The position numbers were made by a program, and so were the translations under genes. A stretch of 64,000 bases of DNA from Gracilaria domingensis. Its lineage: Eukaryota; Rhodophyta; Florideophyceae; Gracilariales; Gracilariaceae. The notes beneath the pieces are model-generated. The model did no database searches, had not been told where the DNA came from, and saw nothing but the letters and a program-made list of their open reading frames with translations. Where the stretch lies: NCBI GenBank assembly GCA_022539475.1, contig VCMS01000029.1, forward strand, positions 310,001-374,000, in the 5' to 3' direction. Of this stretch, positions 1 to 10,076 are shown piece after piece. Each line of letters opens with the position of its first letter. Position 1 is the first letter of the stretch.

Positions 1-588
1 AGAAAGTGCAAGCGCCAGACGCTGCACACCGACTTCAGTGATCTGGTTACGAAGGAAACAATGAATACTGGCAACCCCGGATACTTTGTTATGGCCTCTG
101 GGAAAGAGGGCTTTCCTCTCTGGGTGAGCGCTGGAAGCCATCAACTGGTGGGGATGAACAACCAACAGTTGCGAGTGATGTCGGAGGTGTATCCAGCGAA
201 GAAGATAATCATCCCACCCTACTCTGTATTCGTGGGCCGTGGTGATGTGACACATGCTGGAGCAAGTGGGAAGGACAAGGTGGATAGGCCCGAGTCTATG
301 GATTTGCTGGTTAGATACCACATGTACATGGTACCAGAGGGCTACGCACTACCTGATGCTGTTCATCGGGTGCGGGATTTCCCACCCACGTTTGTCAATG
401 GTGACGAGGAGGAGGAGGCGGAGGATGAACTGTTGTCCGATAAGGAGGGTGGGGCGGTTGACATGGACGAAGACCAAGTGGTCGTGGAGATTGGTGTCGA
501 AGCGGACGCCGGTAGAACCGAAGTGCTCGAGAGTAGTAGTGATGACGATTTGCCAATAATGAGGCTGCGAGCGCCTCGAAGTGGATGA
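1..588 (+). CDS. 2OG-Fe(II) dioxygenase-like protein, 5' partial
   Basis: The reading frame is open from the first base, so the true start lies left of the window; the first internal ATG is at 61. The visible part carries the three landmarks of the 2-oxoglutarate/Fe(II) dioxygenase fold. An H-T-D at nt 25-33 looks like the HxD metal pair. A second histidine sits in the stretch VGRGDVTHAG (His codon 253-255). An arginine follows in LLVRYHMY (codon 313-315), placed where the 2-oxoglutarate-binding Arg is expected. The last 60 or so residues are acidic and low in complexity (runs of D/E, then SSSDDD), probably a disordered tail. Substrate cannot be inferred. The fold assignment rests on motif order only; a repeated lineage-specific family is also possible. 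No frameshift is seen. Confidence 0.55.
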   Translation, partial: RKCKRQTLHTDFSDLVTKETMNTGNPGYFVMASGKEGFPLWVSAGSHQLVGMNNQQLRVMSEVYPAKKIIIPPYSVFVGRGDVTHAGASGKDKVDRPESMDLLVRYHMYMVPEGYALPDAVHRVRDFPPTFVNGDEEEEAEDELLSDKEGGAVDMDEDQVVVEIGVEADAGRTEVLESSSDDDLPIMRLRAPRSG

Positions 589-924
589 GAATGAGAAGAT
601 TAGTAAATTATGAGTGTCTTGCGAGTATTAAGAGTAGTATACTATTACAAGGCTATACATATGAACATAGAAAAGGTGCGGCAGGCTGGTAATTGAACAA
701 ATGTCAAACGTCTTTGGTCCAGTTGCGTCTAATTGCAACATGCCAAATGCTCGGTATCGTTAACATCATTGGTGGCACCAGTCAATTCGCAATTGAACAT
801 GTAGCGTCCTAACATTTCTGAAACTGCACTTAAGGTTGCTTTTAAGAGAAGTATGAAACTGAGAAGTCTATACAGTTCCTGTCTATGCGGTACTTGTGGC
901 AGTATGGTGACTGTATCAGGAAAA
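589..924. other. intergenic stretch, no gene seen
   Basis: AT-rich spacer between the dioxygenase-like gene and the first HAD relic. I see no coding frame with recognisable content, no tRNA-like fold and no clear repeat. Confidence 0.4.
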
Positions 925-1764
925 ATGGCAGAGGAACAGAGAGACTTGGCGGAAATTTCACCCAATACCTTGTCTAAGTTCATATATGCCAATGGTTACG
1001 GTATATTAAGTTCCGTTGATGGAACGTTGAAAAGAGAAGGAGAGTCAATTCCAGAAGAAGTTGTGAAGTGTATGAAGTTCATTGACGAACGTGTTGGTTT
1101 CGGACTTGTCACAGGGGGTGATGTGGGCGACGTGGAGGGGAAAATGGAAGGACTCGGAGACTATAAGTTTGGTGTCTCGGCGAATCATGGAGCTTTCCTG
1201 CGTTTCTCTGACGAGAGGGAAATTAAGGGTGCATTCAATGATCACACCCTTGACCACACTGTTGACGGACTACTGTTCCTGGCAAGGGATTTGAATAGGA
1301 GGCATGGTATTGTGAATGATGATGACAAGGGGTTCGTGGAGACCAGAAGTGATAGTGGCCTTCCCAATTTCGTGTACAACAAACTGTAGCAGTGGAAAGA
1401 AGAAGTGGATTCTGCTATTGGGGACCTGTTGCAGAAGATGGATGCGTTTGTTATCTATCCCGGCGATAAAAGTTGCGAAATTGTGGACAAGCGATACACA
1501 AAAGGAAGCGGAGGAGAAAATCTTGTGGATAATGAACCGAGATTTATTGATACGGATGACGTCGTGACGTTCGGAAGTGCTTTGAGCGACGGGCCTTTGC
1601 ATGAGGTAGGCGTGTACGGCGTTCACGTCAAAGAAGATTGTATCCCGGGTGGAGTACACAACCTGTTTGAAAGCGTGGAGGATGTACATTCGATAATTAT
1701 GTTGGTGGCTCTGTTGTACGGCTACGAGGAAAAGCAGCACGATAAAAACCACCATGAATCATAA
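925..1764 (+). pseudogene. HAD-superfamily phosphatase-like pseudogene, copy 1
   Basis: HAD hydrolase of about 279 codons, resembling sugar-phosphate phosphatases of the trehalose-phosphatase/phosphomannomutase type. The start at 925 is chosen because it gives exactly 29 residues before motif I, as in the neighbouring copy. Motif I should read DxDGT but here reads S-V-D-G-T: the catalytic nucleophile codon (1012-1014, TCC) encodes Ser. Motif II is present (LVTGG), and a motif IV-like FGSALSDGP keeps one acidic residue. An in-frame TAG at 1387-1389 splits the gene; the same frame continues straight on to 1764. The neighbour copy at 1817-2689 is its tail-to-tail paralogue, 52 bp away. With nucleophile and continuity both lost, it cannot make an active phosphatase. 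The subfamily is inferred and could be another Cof-type HAD. Confidence 0.65.
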
Positions 1765-1816
1765 AAGGGTATTGAGATATATACGACACTTTTATTACTG
1801 AGATCTCATATCATAG

Positions 1817-2689
1817 CTAAGTATTACAGGCATCGTAGCACTTGAAACAAATTCCAAGAGCATTTCTAAACCATTGACACTTATATTTTCTGTACCCGTA
1901 CAGTTCTGCCACCCTTCTGATGGTCTCATGCACGTCCTCCACCCCATCAACAAGATATGTTACCGCTGCTGGATGGTCTTCTCCCTTCACATGAACTGCC
2001 AGGGTTGCCATTTCATATAGAGGGCCATCATTGGAAGCATTACCGAAAGAAACGATTAAATGTGTGTCGAACTGGGGGTCGTTTTCAACCAAGGCTAGCG
2101 CTCCACTATTTTTCGTGAAACGAATGTCCCCTATGTCACAGTTTTCATCTTGAGGGTACGTAACCAGGTTCGGAAAGGATGTCAACACTTTTGAAATACC
2201 GGAGTTAACTTCTGTTTTCCACTTCGACAGTCCATTGTACGTGAAGTTAGGGAGTCCACTGTCTTTTCTAGTGCTCACAACTGCTTGTTGACGCTCTTCG
2301 TGAAGTCTGTGCGATTCATTTAAGGAGAGTGCAAGTCTCTCAAGTTCGGCTGCACATCCTTCATAGCCTTCCCTGTCAAGGTCCTAATCAATTTCGGTAC
2401 CATTGGATAATCTCACCCGTGCGCCTTGGTTTCCAGAGATGCCAAAAGTGTAGCCACCCAGGTGCTCCATGAAACTCTCGGCATCCTCTTTATCTCGCCC
2501 AGTAGCAATTCAGAAACCAACGCGTGCGTTGATGTACTTCATGCATTTGACTGTTTCGGCAGGAATGTTCTCCCGAGCTCTTTTCAGAGTACCGTCAATA
2601 TCACTAATCACGGCGTAGCCATTTTCGAATATTTCGTTAGCCAGCTGCTGAGGAGTTACTTCTTGGGCTCTAACTTCTGAGTTATACAT
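1817..2689 (-). pseudogene. HAD-superfamily phosphatase-like pseudogene, copy 2
   Basis: Paralogue of the gene at 925-1764, transcribed toward it. Both copies share NGY, xVDGTLKR/DIDGTLKR, VKCMK, DSGLPNF and a YGY-type C-terminus. Here motif I is intact (DIDGTL, Asp codon 2602-2600), so the ancestral protein was probably catalytic. Two in-frame stops break it with no frameshift: TGA at 2512-2510, right after ARVGF, and TAG at 2386-2384. Reading through them gives a continuous homologue, including a GRDKEDAESF segment matching the motif II region of copy 1. The 3' ends of the two copies are only 52 bp apart (1765-1816). The start at the ATG of 2689 is favoured over the upstream GTG by alignment with copy 1. 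Confidence 0.65.
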
Positions 2690-3315
2690 GTTTTGAAAGC
2701 TTTCGAAAGGGTTCGTTTTGCAAATGGGTGTGGGTATACGAATGAGAAGGATGTGATTGATGTTCACAAGGTGTTTCGTAGTATAAAAAGAGTCTAAGAA
2801 CGACCATATGCGGGTATTGTAGTACTGTTTTAAAACGTTACTACGACGAGAAGCTTTTGCATCGATTTGCAGTAAAGAAAGGATGATTTAGTCATAATTT
2901 ATATGTACGGGTTCAAGTGGGTAAAGAAAACTGTAAATATCTTTAACATGAGCTTAGAAATCAAGAAGAGTAAAACAACCTCCATTACGGGTTGAAACCC
3001 ATAAAAGGTTTACCTTACTTTATACGGGTGATCCAAGTATTGCAAAGGCTTAGTTCTTCAGAAATATCACAATTTTGTACTTGTTTCCTTACTAGTATCG
3101 TGCACTTTAATGATGTGGAATGACCCTTTTCCATCTAGCAAAAACTTAGCCAGGTATTAGTGATAAGGGGTGTAGGATTTAAAGGGGCATATTTGAACCA
3201 CAGAAGGACGAACAATATAAGTAATGTAATAGGAACAGGTCATTTCGATAAAGTAACTTTTATGTTTAACTATCTCTAAAAGGTTTACAACACCGAAAAG
3301 TCATGTGTTCTAACC
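2690..3315. other. AT-rich intergenic region, no gene seen
   Basis: About 620 bp of AT-rich sequence. A TATA-like tataaaaag lies near 2781 on the plus strand but faces away from the HAD copy, so I do not call it a promoter. No ORF, repeat or RNA fold is recognisable. Confidence 0.35.
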
Positions 3316-4218
3316 TCAAAGCTCGGGGAATGGGGAGGGAGATAACTTTTCCTTAACAACGTTGACGTAGTTTGTATGAAAAGGAGCGGGGTCACCGCCT
3401 ACGATGTCTCTTTCTTGGCGGGAAAAGTCGTAGAAGTACGCGTTCCTAAACTGAAAGTCGGAGAAAGAAGTAGGGAAGCCAACGAGAGTTTTCCCATATG
3501 CAAGAAGTCGCCGAACGGTCTCTTCCAGGTTGAAAGTAGTACCTGTCTTAAGCGAAACTATCTTCAACAGCTCTTTCATTATTGTGAGCACAACCGTACT
3601 GCACTCCGTAGCGACTACGTCCATAGGAATGAAACCTCTTGAGGCCCCGACGATGTTGAACGCTGATAGCCGCACGAGCTTCTCATAATAGCTTACGAGA
3701 AATTTGTCTTCGTCGACAACCCCGCAAGTGAGACCCATAGACCTAAACCTGTCTGCAACGTTGGAGGCCCACTTTCCTGTTGCGACAATGAGACCATCCG
3801 GACTTTGAGGAGTGACACCATCCTGCGGAGCTGCGTTTCTTGAGGAGACACCAATGTATAGGACAACTTTTGAACATTTGTCCACAGCGAGCTTCGAAAC
3901 CAATGGTATGATGTCTCCATTCTGGAAGAAAACGAGATTCTCTCTGAGCGAATAAGGGCAAGCCTGAATTACGGTCTCCAGGGTGTTCGTTCTTCCAAAA
4001 ACTAGTATCGGTACATCAGAAAGATGAGAGGTAGCAGCCATGCTGCAGAATTCGTGTGCGGAAATGACCGTATCTTCTTCGTTCGCCAGCATGGTACCTA
4101 TACGTCCCCTTCCAACAATAACGGCCCGAGTCCTTCGGGCGGGAGATGAGGCCTGAGGGACGTCAGAGTATCTGGGACTCGGAGGCGGAGTGGGAGGCAT
4201 GTCGGACTGGGAGTTCAT
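3316..4218 (-). CDS. ketopantoate reductase-like NAD(P)-binding protein
   Basis: Intact 300-residue frame. An N-terminal Pro/Ser-rich segment of about 30 residues is followed by a Rossmann nucleotide-binding start, AVIVGRGRIGTML, with the GxGxxG glycines at residues 36-41. Next come LVFFQNGDIIP and VLYIGVSS, the order seen in ApbA/PanE-type reductases and a related eukaryotic algal/protist group. A helical C-terminal half follows, with DxxLVSYYEKLV. Classical ketopantoate reductases use NADPH to reduce 2-dehydropantoate for pantothenate synthesis; whether this divergent member does so is unproven. The frame is open to an upstream ATG at 4419, but those 67 residues are Ser/Pro-rich and may be leader DNA; I favour 4218. 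A long start could instead encode an organelle transit peptide. It is the only complete, undamaged, recognisable host gene in the window. Confidence 0.6.
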   Translation of the reverse strand: MNSQSDMPPTPPPSPRYSDVPQASSPARRTRAVIVGRGRIGTMLANEEDTVISAHEFCSMAATSHLSDVPILVFGRTNTLETVIQACPYSLRENLVFFQNGDIIPLVSKLAVDKCSKVVLYIGVSSRNAAPQDGVTPQSPDGLIVATGKWASNVADRFRSMGLTCGVVDEDKFLVSYYEKLVRLSAFNIVGASRGFIPMDVVATECSTVVLTIMKELLKIVSLKTGTTFNLEETVRRLLAYGKTLVGFPTSFSDFQFRNAYFYDFSRQERDIVGGDPAPFHTNYVNVVKEKLSPSPFPEL

Positions 4219-4615
4219 TGCAAGTGTTCGAATGTTTTTGTGTGACGATAGAAATGGAAGATGGGGCGGAGAACTGCTGGGGTAAAGAGTGATACTTAAG
4301 TACAAACGGTTGGAAAGCGCAGAACGGGAACATGGTTCACTTTGTGAAAGTGAGCGAAATGTATGATATGTGATTGTACTGAATGAATGATAGGGCTTGT
4401 ATGAGACGACAAGCCACAAAGTGTGATGATGTTTTATGAAAAGTAGGTGGAAAAGTAGAAAGTGTAAAATGAATGAAACTGATTTCGAACCTGAGTTGTA
4501 AAGTAGTTGTAAAATACGAGTTACGGGGAGCTTGAATACAGGATGAAAGGAGCCATTTTGGCTTCATAAATGAGGTGAACGGGTTCTTTAGCTTCACTTG
4601 GATTGCCATAATTAA

Positions 4616-4936
4616 AAGGATGGAGTTGGGTTGCGCACAAATACGTCTATAAAGGTCGTAGAAGCACTTATGGAGGAAGGAGTTGTAGACATGTTATTGT
4701 TGATGACGGTGGAGCCAGGGTTTGGAGGACAGGCGTTTTTGGAGGGTGTTCTTGAGAAGGTGCGACATGCAAGGGAGTTGTACACAAGAATAGGGATACA
4801 GGTGGATGGGGGTATTGGACTGAGTACTGTGAAAGGAGTAGTGAAGGCCGGTGCAAACATTTCAGTTGCAGGATCTGCCATCTTTGGCTCGAGTAACCCA
4901 GCTCATGTCATAGCTGGTTTTCGAAAGGTTGGTTAG
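4616..4936 (+). pseudogene. ribulose-phosphate 3-epimerase, C-terminal fragment
   Basis: About 106 residues matching the C-terminal half of ribulose-phosphate 3-epimerase, which interconverts ribulose-5-phosphate and xylulose-5-phosphate. Visible landmarks are MTVEPGFGGQ, the catalytic VDGGI loop and the phosphate-binding AGSAIF. Family members are about 220-250 residues. The N-terminal half with the metal ligands and the first catalytic Asp is absent: an in-frame TAA lies at 4613, just before homology begins, and no matching sequence lies between it and the reductase gene. The fragment itself has no stop or frameshift, so truncation looks recent. It could be a terminal exon with an acceptor near 4618, but there is no room upstream for the other exons. 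Confidence 0.7.
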
Positions 4937-5030
4937 AGATAGTAGCATAAATTTATTGTTTATTACATTGCTACCTTTACGTGTTATCACGACTATATTC
5001 TCGGTCTCCATTCGAGATGTATTTCTCTTG

Positions 5031-5320
5031 TATCACAACCTGTCAAGGATGTGAGAGAACATCAATATATCCCCAGTGGACGCTGAGAGGGAGGATGAAC
5101 TACTCTACGTGCTATCATTGTTACCCATCCGGTGTCGAGTGGTGACATATTCTTTTTTTGTCACAACCCACAAAGGATGTGACGGAAGAAGAACATGCCC
5201 CCAGTCGAGACAAAGGGTGAGCAACTCTAAGTACAATCACTAGTCCCTAGCTTGCCTCCACTGGCAATATCTTCCTGTTTTGCTATAACCATCGAGTGGG
5301 GTTATGGTGGAAGAGAAAAA
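5031..5320. repeat. degenerate tandem repeat, about 125-bp period
   Basis: Three diverged units begin near 5032, 5160 and 5283. Each opens with a short stem of the form tcacaacc...ggatgtga (weaker in unit 3), followed by a purine-rich gga/gaag segment, then a cccc-agt-gag block. The spacing is about 122-128 bp. No coding content is visible. It lies between the epimerase fragment and the coiled-coil gene. Confidence 0.45.
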
Positions 5321-5576
5321 TATCGCCGGTCGAGGCGAGGTGGGTGGGGATTATGTGAGCGCGAAAGAGGAGACAGAGAGCTGGCGCTCAAATAGTGGAA
5401 GGTGCGAAGGTGTACAGTAGATGTTTTGGCGGGAAATGGGATGAGGGAAACAGGGACAATCATGGTGCTGGATATAGCCCGTGTGGTTGCACAGTGCGGG
5501 TGGACAGCACAGTTTAGCTCGATTGCACTGTATCGCAGCGGAAACTTCGATCCAACTACTACTTCTTCTTCTGAAG

Positions 5577-6506
5577 ATGTCGAACGGATACGTGAAGGAT
5601 GAGGAGCTGTTGGCGCTGTTGGAGGGGAAGGAGGTACCGCCGACACCGTCACCAAAGCGGGAAGAGGACGTGATTACGGCGGCTGGTCGGATGTCGCAAA
5701 AGAACGAAGTGGCTGATGAAGGAAAGAAGTGTGAGGGGAGGAGAGGGGATGGTGATGAGGTGGAGAAGTGTGTAGAATTGGAGGTGGAGGGGGTCGCAAT
5801 GGAGAGAAGGGGTGCGGTGCATATGAGTCAGTTAGAGGTTGGAGACCAGATAGAGAGTGGGGGCGGAGAGGGTGACAGGGAGATGCGGTTTGTGGGGGAG
5901 ATGAAGGCGAGAGTGGGGATGTTGGGGTTGGTGATGAAGGAGCAACTGGAAGATGGAATTGTGGAGATTGTAACGGAAATGGGCGGTGTGGTGCTGAGTG
6001 GGGATGGTAGTGGTGTTTCGGTTGAGGCGATTTCGAGCCTGCGGAATTCGTTGTCGGTATTGGGAGTGGAGATGAGAAATCATGTGTATGGGATAGTGGA
6101 GTGTGCGGGAAGGGAGGTTGGAGAGTTGCGGGAGGAAAATAGGGTTCTGAACGAGAGGTTGGACGTGCTGGAGAAGGAGATGAAGGAGCTGTGCAAGAGG
6201 CAAAGATTGGTGGAAGAGGAGACGGTGAAAGGAGGTGTGGAGGGAAAGACGGAGAAGGGAAGTGTGGGAAGGGTGGCGGTGCAGAAAGGGTCTCCTGTGA
6301 CACCGAAGACAAAGGGTGGTGGGGTTGGAGATGGGAAGAGCCGTCTGAAGAAGAGGCGCAAGGAGATGAAGAAGGTGGTGGAGGAGGTGCCGCGGGAGGG
6401 AGTGGGAGCTCCGGTGGTGACTGGGTTTAGGAGTGCGGCGGAGGTAGCGCGGACTGCGAAGGGGATTCTGAGGGGACAGGAGGAGAGAAGGATGGGAGGG
6501 ATGTGA
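5577..6506 (+). CDS. coiled-coil, basic-tailed hypothetical protein, probably broken at 3' end
   Basis: 309 residues from the ATG at 5577 (the frame is open upstream, but the extra N-terminus is non-protein-like). It has an acidic N-terminal third and a Leu/Glu heptad region around residues 160-225 (REENRVLNERLDVLEKEM) predicting a coiled coil. A Lys/Arg-rich C-terminal segment contains GSPVTPKTK. After the stop, protein-like sequence continues in a shifted frame (KPFWARRVYEKGEGCAPDFY, near 6505-6600) and again, with further stops, to about 6905, so the native protein was probably longer. No known domain is recognised. The broken gene at 51070-51891 (minus) has the same general plan: coiled coil, then G-[ST]-PVTP, then a basic tail. 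Confidence 0.45.
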   Translation: MSNGYVKDEELLALLEGKEVPPTPSPKREEDVITAAGRMSQKNEVADEGKKCEGRRGDGDEVEKCVELEVEGVAMERRGAVHMSQLEVGDQIESGGGEGDREMRFVGEMKARVGMLGLVMKEQLEDGIVEIVTEMGGVVLSGDGSGVSVEAISSLRNSLSVLGVEMRNHVYGIVECAGREVGELREENRVLNERLDVLEKEMKELCKRQRLVEEETVKGGVEGKTEKGSVGRVAVQKGSPVTPKTKGGGVGDGKSRLKKRRKEMKKVVEEVPREGVGAPVVTGFRSAAEVARTAKGILRGQEERRMGGM

Positions 6507-7012
6507 AGCCGTTTTGGGCGAGGCGGGTATACGAGAAGGGGGAGGGTTGTGCACCTGACTTCTACAAAATGACGTTTGCGGAGACGGAGAGAGAGGATGC
6601 GAACGCGTGATGGGCGAGAAATGGGTAAATAGCGGGGGTGGTGCGGACTGGGAAGAAGTGATGGGATGATTGAGGTGGGATGAGTTGCGATTGGCCTTGC
6701 AACATGGGAGAAAATGGAAAGGCAAACTAGCATGAGTGCAGTTTTGAGAGAGGGTCGCGGAAAAGAGTGAATGGGGTGCTGCGGCGAAGTAGAACCTCTA
6801 CAAAAACTAGGGGACCCAAGAACTAAACTGCGCGAAATGGAATTTAATATTCCAAAATTTCTTAATTTTCTGAGTGCCAGCCTCTGCTACCCCCTCGCGC
6901 GCCCCAAATAGCCCCAAAACTAGCTTAGTTTCCAAAGCGAACAGACTATATTCCACTTTGCAGAACACAGACGATAAACAATGCAGAACAAAACACTCTG
7001 AACAAACTGCCC

Positions 7013-7669
7013 GTGCTCGAAAATTACCTTGCGAACTCCGAAGACCATCAAGCCCCTCTTAACAAGAAGCCCCTACTCACAATCGGTGGAATACGAATTG
7101 TGGACAAAAATGGGAAGTACACAAACAATCGGCCGGTCAATCTTGGAGAATATCCGGGGAAAGCATCGTCCCTCCTAACTCTAACTGTCACAGAGATTCT
7201 GGGAGGGCAAATTTTGCAAGCGCTTCTTCGAAGAGATGTGAATTTGGAGCTATCCATTGGGAACATCGAATGAACTCACGGCGCCAACAACGAAGTAATG
7301 GCATCAGAGGCAGAGTCATGCACACTGGCAAGAGTCTTACACCTCGCGCTGCTTCAGTATCCTTCAATGCAGAAAGCATTAGAGAATTGTATCTGGATGG
7401 AGGTCGCCCTGCGACGACTGTACGCCCTCACATTCTTCGAATCCTCAATTCGAACACGAAATGCCTCTCGAGCCCAAGCTTGGCGCGTCGCAAATCGGAT
7501 CCTGGAAGCGTATCCCTCGACAACATCTCTTCTTCCAGATATAGAAAATCGGCTCAACAGCCAGTTCAAGTCCCAGGTGAAAACCATAAATGCCTTCAAA
7601 TCGACGAGAAACAAAAGCCAAGGGCAGCGATCGCCAAACCGAAGACCACCAAATCCACATCAAAATTAA
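7013..7669 (+). pseudogene. DIRS-like element Gag-like protein (copy A)
   Basis: Helical protein upstream of the reverse transcriptase in the same orientation. One frame runs from 7013 to 7669, broken by a TGA at 7271-7273. Recognisable segments are ALENCIWMEVALRRLYALTF, RAQAWRVANRILEAYP and LLPDIENRLNSQF. The last also appears, diverged, in the second DIRS-like element near 39240-39350 (LLPDIQTKLARQY), which supports a real, shared protein. The Gag role is inferred from position; no zinc knuckle is visible. Confidence 0.5.
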
Positions 7670-8319
7670 GATCCAAGCAGCCTCGTTTAGAAAAAAGATC
7701 TCGCACATTCCCCCTCCCCAACCTCTCTTCTGTCACAGGCAGTACCAAAAATGTCATTGACTTGATGATGGACAGTCCGCATGTCCTGTACAGCGGCCGT
7801 TGCCCGCCCTCCAGAGACAACTTCCCCTCCGTTTCCAAGCGTGCCTCTCTCTCTCAGTGCAAGAGTTACATGCTGGTTTCAATTTCTCGAAAAAGAAGTT
7901 AGACGAAGCTCGTCTAGCAACAATGAAGCGTCTCAACCGGCTACCGAACACTGTAATATTGCACCATCCTGGAAAAGCTCCTTCAGAGATTTTCTTTCCT
8001 CCACGGAAAATCTGGGCATCGAAAGAGGATCTTTCACAACACTGGTCGCCAAGCGCATCGACTTTTCAGATGCCAGCGAATCTCGAGGCAGTACCTTATG
8101 GTCAGTACTGATTTCCATGTCACAAAAGGTTATATTCTCGTGGAAGGAACTTCTCCGTATCACTGAAGCGCGTGAAAAGCCGCTGGAGAACACGAGAAGA
8201 GACAGAGTTCATAGCTGTGAAAACGAATACAGTTCTGTGCTTCTTAAGGCACACAAGGCAAACATGTTCGCTTGGTCCGTGTTGGAAAAGAAGACCCAAC
8301 ATACCGATCCCTGGCAAAC

Positions 8320-9788
8320 ACCCTAACCACGTTCTCCTTTGCCGTCACAAAAGATGCAAAACGAGACAGGTTAATCAGCTGCCCAAGAGTACAGAATGAA
8401 ATTCTCCCAGAGCCCCATAAACCGAGCTCCTCTGTTCTGGCATGTTCCGATGGTACGAAATGGGAGCTGGAAATCTTCGCTCCTTCTACTTCGATATTCA
8501 AAACATGTTCCATAACATACGGCTCCCGACAGAAATGGCGAAGATCTTCCGTCTACAAGCCCTACCCATCTCCAAGCTTTCAGCCGAACTCAAAAGACTT
8601 CTTTCTAAAGTCATATTGCTTCCCAGCAACGAATCCGCCCTGTTCCGTTTACTGCAACAAACTCTACCCATAGGATACAAATGGGCAGTTAACATCGCCC
8701 ATAACATAGCAAACTCCATAGTCAATCGTGCCTTCAACCTCTTTCGGCACCACCCCCACTGCAAACGAGACTCTCAACTCTTACATCTCGCAAGAGGCCC
8801 AAGCATCACCTACCACAACACGGGAGACGCGATGCGGCTGCATATAATCGACGACATCAACTTCATCTTCAACGATCGGGAGGCAGACGAAATCCGCACT
8901 TTTTAACGGATCTGCTATTCAAGATTCCACTCCCACGAGCTCCCGATATAGGCGAGTAAGTCCTCCTCTCTCGGCTCTCTTTGTAGCACTATCATGCCAT
9001 TCATCGGATGGAAAATTGACCTGCAGCAAAGAATCACTTTTTCTGATCCTCAAAAGTCAGTTGCCACGCAGCAAAGGGTTCTCTCTGTTTCGAATCCTAT
9101 TGATCTTACTTCGAAAATGGCAGAAGCCCTCACTGGGAAACTGAAATGGGCTGCCTCAGGGAACAGGCCTCTCCTCGCCGTCTTACTTAATACTTACTGC
9201 TTCATCAAAGCCGGCAAACAAGGTCGCCCGTCTGCCGTACTCCAAACGCGCGCCCATGCCAAACTTACAAGGCTTGCACACCTTCTTCCGCTCTCCATCG
9301 TGAACATGAACACTCCACTCACCCACATTGTTCTTTGTTTTGACGCCTCGCCCGACGCCATCGCCCTCGTATATCACGAATCAGACCATGCAGAGCTCTC
9401 GCAGTTCGTGCTATGCCTGTCTAAAGAATCACCTGCAATGCAGTCCGTTCCGGTTCAGCGGTTCGTACAGCAGCGACCCTGGAAAACTGCCTTTGTACAC
9501 AGATGGGACAAACCAGATCAAATCAATATTCTGGAAGCCACGACAGCGTATCTAAGCCTGGAATGGCTAGCCTCGCGGAAAGTCCAGCACTGTCGGGTGA
9601 TTATTTTGGCAGACTCAATGGTTACAATCCAGGCCCTCAAAAAATGGAGATCATCCAGCCCGGCCCTCGCGCTCCCATGTCGATGATTCGGTGCGGTCTC
9701 TCTCGCGCACGACCTCCACCCGCTTTTCTTCTATATACCATCCCTCTTAAATCCGGCAGACTCCCCATCACGCACATATCTCATTTAG
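8320..9788 (+). pseudogene. DIRS-like reverse transcriptase and RNase H (copy A)
   Basis: The RT begins with a KDAKRDRLISCPRVQNE segment (about 8350) and, after a frameshift, continues in frame from 8442: RSFYFDIQNMFHNIRLP, then GYKWAVNIAHNIANSIVN, then HIIDDINFIF as the YxDD-equivalent active site (near 8845). Frame 8994-9686 is the RNase H-like domain with its acidic set visible: CFDAS, ILEATT and LADSMV. A TGA at 9684-9686 interrupts it; the same frame continues (FGAVSLAHDLHPLFFY) to a TAG near 9788. The homologous site in copy B (41390) reads CCRFGA, so the TGA most simply derives from CGA. Confidence 0.65.
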
Positions 9789-10076
9789 ATAAGCACACCG
9801 AGGCAGGCACTGCGTTAGCAACCTGCACGAAAATGACTATGCACGTTACACCCTCCGGCCAGCTTTTCGCCAAGATTCAGAAGGAGCGAAACAAACTTGG
9901 CCCAGGCAGTCGTACAGTCGTGACACCTTCTGGCGAACTTTTTTACAGGATAATCAAAGCTCGCACAGCGTCTCGAGTTTCCCAGATCGCCGCCTGTCGG
10001 ACTGAGAGCTAAACACGAGACTGAGACTCTCCGCCACTCGGACCGCCCGAGTCAGCACATTGATCAGTCTGACAGC

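Noticed and set aside
1270..1755. 161-codon minus-strand frame
   Set aside because: Antisense of HAD copy 1, which has clear motifs on the plus strand.
5674..6733. Long minus-strand open frames rich in Pro, Ser, His and Leu
   Set aside because: They are the antisense of the GA-rich coiled-coil gene; composition explains their openness.
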